Below, in pieces: positions 33,769 to 41,565 of a stretch of DNA of 64,000 nucleotides; positions within the stretch are counted from its first letter, which is position 1, and every line of letters starts with the position of its first letter. A program made the translations under genes and the position numbers. The DNA is taken from NCBI GenBank assembly GCA_023402845.1, contig JAEYFP010000055.1:1-64000 (forward strand), read 5' to 3'. The notes under the pieces are model-generated. The model was not told the DNA's origin. It was given only the letters and a program-made list of their open reading frames with translations, and searched no databases. Origin of the DNA: Bacillota bacterium (GTDB taxonomy: Bacteria; Bacillota; Clostridia; Lachnospirales; Lachnospiraceae).

Positions 33769-34749
33769 TCACAGCCGAATGCTCACCTCGCCGGAGTCCA
33801 GCACGCTTCTTGTTCCATCCGGTGCCTCGACAAGCAGACCCGCATTATCGTCAATTCCGAGCACCGTTACCTGCCTCTTTGTTTCGCCGCTCAGATATGT
33901 CACCTTTCTCCCGATCACAAAAGACCGGCGACGATATTCCTCCATATACGACTTATCTAAAATTTTGTCATAATATTCAAAAAAGCGGTTCAGCACACCG
34001 GCCGCCAAAAGGTTTGTATAGCTGCCGCCGCCCTCACCCGGAGTTTGAAAGACTGTTCCGACAATTTCCTTTAATTCCTTTGGAAGCCCTTCTGCCGGAG
34101 GGTAAATGTTAATCCCGATACCGAGCACCGCATAAGCCGGAAAACCTGTCTCCATATCGACAGACGCCTCCGTCAATATCCCGCATATTTTTTTGTGATC
34201 CAAAAACACATCGTTCACCCATTTGATAAGCGTGTGCTTACCGGAGGTTTCCTCAACCGCCCGTGCGACGGAAACGGCTGCCATCGTCGTGATGGAAACC
34301 GCCTGCTCCACCGGAATCGCCGGCCTTAAGAGCACACTCATATAAAGGCTCCCATTCCTTGGAGAATAAAAACTCCTTCCCTTTCTGCCCTTGCCCGCAC
34401 TCTGCTCTCTTGCAATCACTATCAGGCCTTCCTGCGCACCGTTCTCCGCCAGTTCCTTCAACACAGTATTCGTTGAGGTCACGCTGTCGCGAAGCTCAAT
34501 AGACAGCCGCCTATCTGAAACAGAAAGGTACTTCCTAATTCCTTCTTCTGAAAGAAGATCATTTTTTTCCGAAAGGCAATATCCCCGATTCGTCCCAGCC
34601 AGTATTTCCACGCCTTCCGCCTTCAACACCCGGATCACCTTCCATACCGCATTTCTGCTGACGGACAGCCTGGCGGCCATCTCTTCTCCTGAAACACTCT
34701 TTCCCCTGTTTTCTTCAAGTATCTGCAGCACTTCCTGCTTCAGCGCCAT
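33769..34749 (-). CDS. birA: Bifunctional biotin ligase / biotin repressor
   Basis: The 326-residue protein has an N-terminal winged HTH (VSGEEMAARLSVSRNAVWKV, about 18-37), the biotinyl-AMP loop (SAGKGRKGRSFYSPRNG, about 116-132) and the catalytic KWVND motif near 185, with a C-terminal SH3-like domain. It attaches biotin to acetyl-CoA or other carboxylases, and the HTH indicates it can also repress biotin genes. It lies in a dense minus-strand run with the small Cys protein and the HAD phosphatase upstream. Confidence 0.94.
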   Translation of the reverse strand: MALKQEVLQILEENRGKSVSGEEMAARLSVSRNAVWKVIRVLKAEGVEILAGTNRGYCLSEKNDLLSEEGIRKYLSVSDRRLSIELRDSVTSTNTVLKELAENGAQEGLIVIAREQSAGKGRKGRSFYSPRNGSLYMSVLLRPAIPVEQAVSITTMAAVSVARAVEETSGKHTLIKWVNDVFLDHKKICGILTEASVDMETGFPAYAVLGIGINIYPPAEGLPKELKEIVGTVFQTPGEGGGSYTNLLAAGVLNRFFEYYDKILDKSYMEEYRRRSFVIGRKVTYLSGETKRQVTVLGIDDNAGLLVEAPDGTRSVLDSGEVSIRL

Positions 34750-34763
34750 TTTTCTTTTCCTTC

Positions 34764-34946
34764 CTACATCTGCTTACGTACAACTTTATATTCATCCTGA
34801 AACTGAAAATACGGACAACGGTATCTGGAATTGCCGATCAGTCTTCCGTACTCGTCCTCATCCAAATTCATCTGGCAGTAATATTCCTCAAATTCCTCGT
34901 CATACACAAAGTTTGCGCACGCTTCACAGCTGACCTCTCCGCTCAT
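34764..34946 (-). CDS. Small Cys-rich DUF6472-like protein
   Basis: The 60-residue frame from the ATG at 34946 has four conserved-looking cysteines in CEACANFVYDEEFEEYYC and RCPYF, with an acidic NLDEDEYGRL segment between. This matches a family common in Lachnospiraceae (DUF6472 as I recall it) and suggests a small zinc-binding fold. AGGGGGG lies upstream at good spacing. It sits 22 bases after the HAD gene and 14 bases before birA. The function is unknown. Confidence 0.7.
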   Translation of the reverse strand: MSGEVSCEACANFVYDEEFEEYYCQMNLDEDEYGRLIGNSRYRCPYFQFQDEYKVVRKQM

Positions 34947-34968
34947 AGCAGCACCCCCCTGATTTCCT

Positions 34969-35610
34969 TCAACCTGATAACTCGTCAAATGTCTCCATGA
35001 GTTTTACATATGGAAACGTCTCAAATTCTTCCCGTTTCGTCGCTCCTGTCAGCACTGCCGCAAAATCTACGCCGGCATTTTTCCCGGCCTCTGCATCAAT
35101 TGTGCTGTCTCCGATATAAAGCGCTTCGCTTTTATCCACAGCAAAATGAGTAAGCGCCAGAAAAATCCCCTGCGGGTTTGGTTTCGGTTCTTCTACATCC
35201 GCGATGCCGACAACGAAATCAATCAGCTCCTGCAGCGCATATTTCTCAATCGTCTCCTGAATCCGAAAACGCTGCTTTGTTGATACGATACCGGTCTTTG
35301 CCCCCTTTTCCTTCAGACGTTTTAACATTGGAAGTGTCTGCGGAAACAACTCGGTGCGCGCCGTCATGATCTCATTCGCTTTTAATGTAAATTCACTCCG
35401 GTACCGTTCCAGCGTTTCTTCATCCCGAACTCCTGTCAGCAGGCGAAATTCCTCCAGAAGCGGTAACCCGATCGTCCGTTTGATTGCTTCCGGATCGATT
35501 CCCATATGACCGTTTTTCTCAAACACATGCCTAAAACAGCCGATGATGCCGGCTTCTGAGTTTGCAAGTGTATAGTCAAAATCAAATAAATAAAGTCTGT
35601 AATTTTTCAT
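34969..35610 (-). CDS. HAD-family phosphatase (phosphoglycolate phosphatase-like)
   Basis: The 213-residue product has the HAD motif I FDFDYTLANS (about 9-18; D-x-D-x-T class with an internal Tyr), motif II in GIVSTKQR near 107, a lysine-containing motif III region (VEEPKPNPQG near 145), and motif IV in LYIGDSTIDAEAG near 168. A helical cap follows motif I, as in Gph/PpaX enzymes. The natural substrate cannot be told from sequence; phosphoglycolate or pyrophosphate are candidates. The ribosome site is weak (TAGGTAG). Confidence 0.88.
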   Translation of the reverse strand: MKNYRLYLFDFDYTLANSEAGIIGCFRHVFEKNGHMGIDPEAIKRTIGLPLLEEFRLLTGVRDEETLERYRSEFTLKANEIMTARTELFPQTLPMLKRLKEKGAKTGIVSTKQRFRIQETIEKYALQELIDFVVGIADVEEPKPNPQGIFLALTHFAVDKSEALYIGDSTIDAEAGKNAGVDFAAVLTGATKREEFETFPYVKLMETFDELSG

Positions 35611-35677
35611 ATTCTACCTAGTTTTCTCCATTTTGTCCCATGTCCTATGCTATCACATTTTTTCCGCAGACGCAACG

Positions 35678-35706
35678 GGCCGCGGCACAAAAATCGCGCC
35701 GCGGCC
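35678..35706 (-). terminator. GC-rich hairpin after the MATE gene
   Basis: GGCCGCGGC (35678-35686) pairs with GCCGCGGCC (35698-35706), a perfect 9-bp stem with an 11-base loop. It lies 21 bases past the MATE stop. There is no T run on the minus strand, so termination would be weak or aided by another factor. Confidence 0.5.
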
Positions 35707-35726
35707 ATAACCATGATTGTTTATTT

Positions 35727-37112
35727 TCAGGCAACTAATGTCTCTCCTGCCGGTTCTAATTGGGCGTCCGCTATGGACATTTGCTTCCACTTTCCCTGAC
35801 GGTAGCGCAGCACACTCGCAAGACCGGTAATCAGCCATGTCAGACCGGTCGCCCACCAGACCCCCCATACACCGATCACAGGAATCAGCACAAGCAGATT
35901 GGCAAAACCGATTCTGCCTATGATCTCAACCATTCCGTTTGCCATCGCATAAAACGCATCTCCCGCTCCGTTTAAAAGTCCTCTCGTCACATAAATCATA
36001 CCAAGTGGAAAGTACAGCAGGCTTGTGATCTTAAGAGCTTTCGCGCCGATACTGATCACTGTCTCATCATTCACAAACAGACGCATAATCGCATTGCCGA
36101 ACATATACGCGGCGGCCAGCATTAAAGCACTGAACAGCGCAACGAGAACGACGCTTTTGTAATAGCCTGTTTTCACACGTTCCAGCTTTCTCGCACCAAT
36201 ATTCTGCCCGGAAAAGGTAGAAACCGCTGCACCAAGAGAATTGAACGGCTGCTGTACGAGCTGCTCCACTCGGGAAGTAGCCGTAAATGCAGCGACAACA
36301 TTTGCTCCAAAGCCATTGACGACACCCTGAAGCGCAACGCATGAAATCGCAATCAAGGAAGATTGTGCCGCCACCGGAAGCCCAAGACGAATGCACTTCT
36401 CAATAATATTTTTATCATAACGCATCTCCTCCTTGCTTATTTTAAAGTAAGGATTTTTTGCGATCGCATACAGCAGGCTGCCGACAGCCGCAACCACCTG
36501 AGAAATCACCGTCGCTATACCGACTCCCATGACCCCCATACCAAAACAGATGACAAAGACCAGATCAAGCACAACATTGATGAGACACGATACAATCAAA
36601 AAAATAAGCGGTGACTTGGCATCCCCGAGTGCACGCAAAATTGCGGCCACCGCATTATAGGCAGCCACCGCCAAAATACCGCCGCTGGTGATCTGCATAA
36701 AAAGCACTGCATCCGCAAGAATTACATCCGGCGTATGTAAAAACTGTAAAATCGGCTTTGCAAGAATAATGCCGAGCACACTCATTAAAATTCCAGTCAC
36801 CGCAATAATATAAACAGTATTGGAAATCGCCTTCCTGAGATGAACCTCATCCTTTGCGCCAAAATACTGGGAAATCATAATGCCGATCCCCATTGACATC
36901 CCATTGCACAATGAAAAGAACAGGAAATTCAAAGAGCTCGTCGCTCCTACCGCCGCAAGCGCATTTGCCCCTTCATAGTTGCCGACGATAATTGAATCCA
37001 CCATATTATAAAATTGCTGAAAAATATTCCCGATCAGCATCGGCATTGAAAAACGCGCCAGCAGGGAAATTTCATTTCCCTCTGTCATATCCTGCACATA
37101 GTTTCCAGCCAT
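35727..37112 (-). CDS. MATE-family multidrug/sodium antiporter
   Basis: The 461-residue protein has about twelve hydrophobic helices in two matched halves and the MATE start pattern (ARFSMPMLIGNIFQQFYNMVDS, with P and Q-x-x-Y-N conserved). A VNGFGANVVAAFTATSRVEQ segment in the second half is also typical. MATE proteins export cationic drugs, dyes or metabolites using Na+ or H+ gradients. The ATG at 37112 has AAGGGG nine bases upstream; the GTG three codons earlier is less likely. Two palindromes lie just upstream. Confidence 0.92.
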   Translation of the reverse strand: MAGNYVQDMTEGNEISLLARFSMPMLIGNIFQQFYNMVDSIIVGNYEGANALAAVGATSSLNFLFFSLCNGMSMGIGIMISQYFGAKDEVHLRKAISNTVYIIAVTGILMSVLGIILAKPILQFLHTPDVILADAVLFMQITSGGILAVAAYNAVAAILRALGDAKSPLIFLIVSCLINVVLDLVFVICFGMGVMGVGIATVISQVVAAVGSLLYAIAKNPYFKISKEEMRYDKNIIEKCIRLGLPVAAQSSLIAISCVALQGVVNGFGANVVAAFTATSRVEQLVQQPFNSLGAAVSTFSGQNIGARKLERVKTGYYKSVVLVALFSALMLAAAYMFGNAIMRLFVNDETVISIGAKALKITSLLYFPLGMIYVTRGLLNGAGDAFYAMANGMVEIIGRIGFANLLVLIPVIGVWGVWWATGLTWLITGLASVLRYRQGKWKQMSIADAQLEPAGETLVA

Positions 37113-37152
37113 CTTTAGCACCCCTTTTTTGTTACATTTTCCTCATCTGCAC

Positions 37153-37204
37153 TATAGCATCATGATAGCAGGGCTGCTATAATACTATTCTTTAAAAATA
37201 GTAT
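37153..37204. promoter_or_regulatory. Two adjacent AT-rich palindromes upstream of the MATE gene
   Basis: TATAGCA/TGCTATA (37153-37159 and 37175-37181) and ATACTATT/AATAGTAT (37182-37189 and 37197-37204) are adjacent inverted repeats in the 117-base gap between the ABC exporter stop and the MATE start. They could be operators for a TetR- or MarR-type regulator, or the second could be a weak terminator for the ABC operon. Confidence 0.4.
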
Positions 37205-37229
37205 AAATCTATTTTCTTAATACTTATTT

Positions 37230-38972
37230 TCATGCAAACTGACTGTTATAAAGGCTTGCATAAAAGCCATTTCTGCCGAGAAGCTCATCATGACTGCCTT
37301 GTTCAATAATTTTCCCGTCCCGCATTACCAGAATCACATCGGCATTCTGAATTGTGGAAAGCCTGTGCGCCACGATAAAGCTCGTTTTTCCGCTCATCAG
37401 CTTTTGAAATGCACTCTGGATCTTAAGTTCGGTCCGCGTATCAATCGAAGAGGTCGCTTCGTCTAATATGAGCATCGGCGGCAAACAGAGCATTACCCTC
37501 GTAATACATAAAAGCTGCTTCTGTCCCTGTGAGAGCATTCCTCCATCCTCTCCGATCACAGTATCATAGCCCTGCGGCAGCCTTCGGATGAAAGAATGTG
37601 CATAAGCCTCCTTGGCCGCCGCTATAATTTCCTCCTCGGTGGCCTCCGGCTTTCCCATGACGATATTTTCACGAATCGTCCCATTTCGAAGCCAGGTTTC
37701 CTGCAGCACCATACCATAGGAGGTGCGCAGACTTTTTCGCGTCAGATCCCTGATATCGGTTCCGTCCACGCTGATGCCTCCGCTGTCCACATCATAAAAA
37801 CGCATAAGAAGATTGATCATCGTCGTCTTACCGCAGCCTGTCGGACCGACGATCGCTACCTTCTCCCCAGACTTTACGCGCACGCTCAGATTTTCAATCA
37901 GCGGCTTGTTCGGCACGTAGGAGAACTCCACATTTCTACATGCGACAATACCTTGTACATCTGTCAGCTCCTCCGCCTCCTGCTTATCCGGTTCCTCTGC
38001 TTCTTCTTCGATCAATTCAAAAATTCTTGCCGCACAGGCGATCGCATTCTGCAGTTCGGTAACGACCCCCGATATTTCATTAAACGGCTTTGTATACTGA
38101 TTGGCATAGCTCAAAAAACAGGACAGTACACCGACGGTCATACCTCCGTTTAACACTGCAATCGCCCCGCTCAGACCAACACCCGCATAGACGACACTGT
38201 TGACAAAGCGCGTGGAAGGATTGGTCAGCGAGGAGAAGAAAATTGCACTCAAGGATGCCTTTTGCAGGCGTTCATTCATTTCGTCAAACTGTTCGAGGGC
38301 TTTCCTCTCTCTCGAAAACGCCTTCACGACCTTTTCATTCCCAATCATTTCATCAATAAAAGCAGTCTGCTCTCCTCTCAACTCCGACTGTTCACGAAAC
38401 AATAAAAATGTCCTTTTTGCAATAAATCGCGCAACAAACAGCGACAGCGGCGTCACAAGCACGACAACCAGCGTGATTTTGGCATTCATGGACAGCATGA
38501 AAACCAGCGTGCCAAAGATTGTCACAATACCGGTAAACAATTGCGTAAAGCCCATAAGCAGGCCGTCCGCAAACTGATCCGTATCCGCAATCACGCGGCT
38601 CAATATATCTCCCTGTGAATGAACATCCAGATACTTTAACGGCAAAACCTCTATTTTCTGAAAAGCCTCGTTGCGAATATCCCGTACAATAAAATATGCC
38701 ATGCGGTTATTCATCACATTCATCAGCCACTGCGAAATTGCTGTAACAACAGATACTACGAGAATCGTAATTATGATTTGCAGAACTTTATCAAAATTTA
38801 CTCCGCCGTATACGATCAAGTCAATCGCATTGCCGATCAGGATCGGCACATAGAGTGTAAGTGCGACCGAGGCGGCAGCAAGCAGAATCGACCCGGTAAG
38901 CAGAAGCTTATATTTTTTTAAATAAGTCACTATTTTTTTCAGCGTTTCCTTTTGACCTTTCAGCTTCCTCAT
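37230..38972 (-). CDS. ABC exporter half-transporter (consensus ATPase site partner)
   Basis: The 580-residue protein has an N-terminal six-helix exporter membrane domain (about 20-320) and a C-terminal ABC domain with Walker A GPTGCGKTT (about 376-384), signature LSQGQKQLL, Walker B LILDEATSSID with the catalytic glutamate, and the H-loop AHRLST. It starts inside the end of the upstream ABC gene (ATGA overlap), showing coupled translation of a heterodimer. Substrates are likely drugs, lipids or peptides. No regulator gene is adjacent. Confidence 0.93.
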   Translation of the reverse strand: MRKLKGQKETLKKIVTYLKKYKLLLTGSILLAAASVALTLYVPILIGNAIDLIVYGGVNFDKVLQIIITILVVSVVTAISQWLMNVMNNRMAYFIVRDIRNEAFQKIEVLPLKYLDVHSQGDILSRVIADTDQFADGLLMGFTQLFTGIVTIFGTLVFMLSMNAKITLVVVLVTPLSLFVARFIAKRTFLLFREQSELRGEQTAFIDEMIGNEKVVKAFSRERKALEQFDEMNERLQKASLSAIFFSSLTNPSTRFVNSVVYAGVGLSGAIAVLNGGMTVGVLSCFLSYANQYTKPFNEISGVVTELQNAIACAARIFELIEEEAEEPDKQEAEELTDVQGIVACRNVEFSYVPNKPLIENLSVRVKSGEKVAIVGPTGCGKTTMINLLMRFYDVDSGGISVDGTDIRDLTRKSLRTSYGMVLQETWLRNGTIRENIVMGKPEATEEEIIAAAKEAYAHSFIRRLPQGYDTVIGEDGGMLSQGQKQLLCITRVMLCLPPMLILDEATSSIDTRTELKIQSAFQKLMSGKTSFIVAHRLSTIQNADVILVMRDGKIIEQGSHDELLGRNGFYASLYNSQFA

Positions 38973-40705
38973 GCAAGAGCCTCCTTCTTAAATTGTGAAG
39001 CATAGATTTCCTGATACACCTTGCAGCTCTTTATGAGCTGTTCATGCGTTCCGTTTCCGACCATTTCACCATCCTCCAGCACAATGATCCGATCCGCATG
39101 CTGGAGCGAGGAAGCACGCTGTGACACGATAAAAACGGTCGGCTGATAGGAAAGCTCTCTGATTGCCCGGCGCAGCTTTGCATCAGTCGCAAAATCCAGT
39201 GCAGACGCACTGTCGTCCAAAATGAGAATCTCCGGTTTTCGCACAAGCGCACGAGCAATCGTAAGGCGCTGCCTCTGTCCTCCGGATAAATTTCGACCGC
39301 CCTGTGTCACCGGTGAAGAAAGTCCCCCCTTCGCTTCCACAACATCGATAGCCGCCGCAATTCCGACTGCCTCCTCCAGTTCCTCTTTTGAGGCATTTTC
39401 ATTTCCCCAACGCAAATTTTCTTCGATCGTTCCCTTAAATAAAACTGCCTTTTGCATAACAACGCCGACCTTTTTTCTCAGCTGATCAAGCGGGTATTCC
39501 TTCACATTTATACCGTTCACAAGCACCTCTCCGGCGGACACTTCATAAAAACGCGGAATCAAATTCACAACCGACGTTTTTCCGGAACCGGTTCCTCCGA
39601 TAATGCCAACTGTTTCCCCTTTTTTCACGGCAAAATCAATGCCGGTCAACGCCTCGTCACCCGAATTGTGATAGCGCAGGGATACGTTACGAAATATGAC
39701 AGCCGGACCGTCCGCCGCACGTTCAGTCGGCGTACTGCCGGAAAGCGCTGGCTCGTCCATACCGCTTTTAACCGCAAACACATCCGAAATCCGGTTTCCA
39801 CACGCAATCGCTTTATTGATCGTAATAATCAAATTTGCCAGCTTGATCAGCTCGACAAGAATCTGTGACATATAGTTGTAAAGCGCAACAACCTGTCCCT
39901 GCGTTAAAATGCCCTCATCCACCTGAATCGCACCCACCCAGATCAGGCGCACAATTGCGATATTGACGATGGTGTAAGTAAGCGGGTTCAATGCGCCGGA
40001 AAGCCATCCGGCTCTGCGCTGTTCTCCTGCAAGTGCTTCGTTTTGTTTTGAAAACCGCCGTATCTCTTCCTCTTCCTTACAGAATGCCCGAATTACACGT
40101 ACACCCGCAAGATTTTCCCTCGTAAGTGAAAGCACCGCATCCAGCCTTTTCTGCACAGCCTGAAGCATTGGAATATTAAATTTCATAATCAGTCCGACAA
40201 CAAGAAACAATAGGAGAATCACACCGACAAAAATCAGAGCCGCTCTGAAATCGATTGTAAAAGCCATGATCATTGCTCCGAACACGACAAACGGAGAACG
40301 CAGAAACAAGCGCAGAAACATGTTGACCCCGGTCTGTGCCTGATTGACGTCACTCGTCATGCGAGTGATCATCGTGGATGTGCCTAGCGTGTCAATTTCA
40401 GAATAAGAAAGTCCGAGCAGATGACCGAATAAATCATGGCGCAATCCGGTGCTGAAACCCACCGCAGCTTTTGCCGCATAATACTGTGCGGTAACTGAAC
40501 AAATAAGGCCGATGATCCCAAGTGCGATCATAAATCCGCAGCTTTGGTAAATATAATGACGGTCATTCTGTCCGATCCCTTTGTCAATCATTGCCGCAAT
40601 TACAAGCGGTACAAGCAGTTCAAACGATGCCTCCAGCATTTTAAAAAGCGGCGCAAGTACGCATTCCTTCTTATAATTCTTCAAATAAACCAGCAGTTTC
40701 TTCAT
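38969..40705 (-). CDS. ABC exporter half-transporter with degenerate Walker B
   Basis: The 578-residue partner has the same layout: a membrane domain (about 10-310), Walker A GGTGSGKTS, the standard signature LSGGQRQRL, and Walker B ILILDDSASALD with Asp in place of the catalytic Glu. In heterodimeric exporters this change marks the subunit contributing the non-hydrolysing site. The ATG at 40705 follows AAAGGAAG; an extended start at 40762 would add an uncharacteristic leader. Confidence 0.92.
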   Translation of the reverse strand: MKKLLVYLKNYKKECVLAPLFKMLEASFELLVPLVIAAMIDKGIGQNDRHYIYQSCGFMIALGIIGLICSVTAQYYAAKAAVGFSTGLRHDLFGHLLGLSYSEIDTLGTSTMITRMTSDVNQAQTGVNMFLRLFLRSPFVVFGAMIMAFTIDFRAALIFVGVILLLFLVVGLIMKFNIPMLQAVQKRLDAVLSLTRENLAGVRVIRAFCKEEEEIRRFSKQNEALAGEQRRAGWLSGALNPLTYTIVNIAIVRLIWVGAIQVDEGILTQGQVVALYNYMSQILVELIKLANLIITINKAIACGNRISDVFAVKSGMDEPALSGSTPTERAADGPAVIFRNVSLRYHNSGDEALTGIDFAVKKGETVGIIGGTGSGKTSVVNLIPRFYEVSAGEVLVNGINVKEYPLDQLRKKVGVVMQKAVLFKGTIEENLRWGNENASKEELEEAVGIAAAIDVVEAKGGLSSPVTQGGRNLSGGQRQRLTIARALVRKPEILILDDSASALDFATDAKLRRAIRELSYQPTVFIVSQRASSLQHADRIIVLEDGEMVGNGTHEQLIKSCKVYQEIYASQFKKEALA

Positions 40706-40844
40706 TTTTCGACTTCCTTTCTCTATCGTGTCCATTATAAACAGTCCGCGTTGTTTTCGCAACTGCGGACATGTATATTTTCTCTTATATATGTGTATAG
40801 TATTTGCAAGTGGAACAAATTTTATTTTAAGGAGGATCAGTTTT

Positions 40845-41558
40845 ATGCTACAGGATATTTTCTATATCATCGCACTTTCTCTCGGCTCCGTACTTGTTCT
40901 GTTCCTTCTGACAAAGCTGATGGGATACAAGCAGCTTTCGGAGCTGAGTATGTTTGATTATATTACCGGCATCACAATCGGATCAATTGCCGCGGAAATG
41001 TCTACAGCCCTCGAAGATGATTTTATAAGGCCTCTCACAGCAATGATTGTCTATGCAGCAGCTTCATTGCTGCTCTCTCTTCTGTGCACAAAATCCATTA
41101 CTGCCAGACGGTTTATTGTAGGAAAGCCTCTCACTCTCTATGATAACGGAAAGCTCTATGAAGAAAATCTGAAAAAATGTAAAATAGACGTGAATGAATT
41201 TCTTATGCAATGCCGTACAAGCGGATATTTTGACTTATCTAAGCTGCAGAGCGCCCTCCTTGAAAACAACGGCAAAATCAGCTTTTTACCAAAAGCAGAG
41301 GAGCGCCCGCTGATGCCGTCTGACCTGAATTTAAAGCTGCCCCCGATGTCGCTGACAGCCAACCTTATCGTAGACGGAAAAGTCATGGAAAAAAATCTTC
41401 TGCATACCGGCAAGGATAGAAAATGGCTTGAAAACCAAATCAGGGGGCAGGGCTTCAGACAAATCGAGGAAGTCCTGCTCGCAACCTGCGATATGCAGAA
41501 TGAATTCCATGCCTATGGGCGCAATCGGGACAAGGAAACAAAAGACGTGTTGTCTTAA
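40845..41558 (+). CDS. DUF421 (YetF/YcaP-type) membrane protein
   Basis: The 237-residue product begins with three membrane helices (to about residue 85) with the family marker LGYKQLSELSMFDYITGITI in slightly altered form (MGYKQLSELSMFDYITGITI). A soluble domain follows, with the PLTLYDNGKLYEENLKK segment typical of DUF421, including C-terminal beta strands. The ATG at 40845 follows AAGGAGG. In spore-formers YetF-like proteins are linked to germination or stress. It is transcribed divergently from the ABC exporter pair and convergently towards the GH112 gene, which begins 7 bases past its stop. Confidence 0.88.
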   Translation: MLQDIFYIIALSLGSVLVLFLLTKLMGYKQLSELSMFDYITGITIGSIAAEMSTALEDDFIRPLTAMIVYAAASLLLSLLCTKSITARRFIVGKPLTLYDNGKLYEENLKKCKIDVNEFLMQCRTSGYFDLSKLQSALLENNGKISFLPKAEERPLMPSDLNLKLPPMSLTANLIVDGKVMEKNLLHTGKDRKWLENQIRGQGFRQIEEVLLATCDMQNEFHAYGRNRDKETKDVLS

Positions 41559-41565
41559 TTTTTCG

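Noticed and set aside
40346..40351. Isolated GACGTC hexamers outside the ICE (also at 49214, 50940 and 60014)
   Set aside because: They lack the flanking TGC and GCA of the 12-base core and occur at a frequency expected by chance, so they are not counted as palindrome sites.
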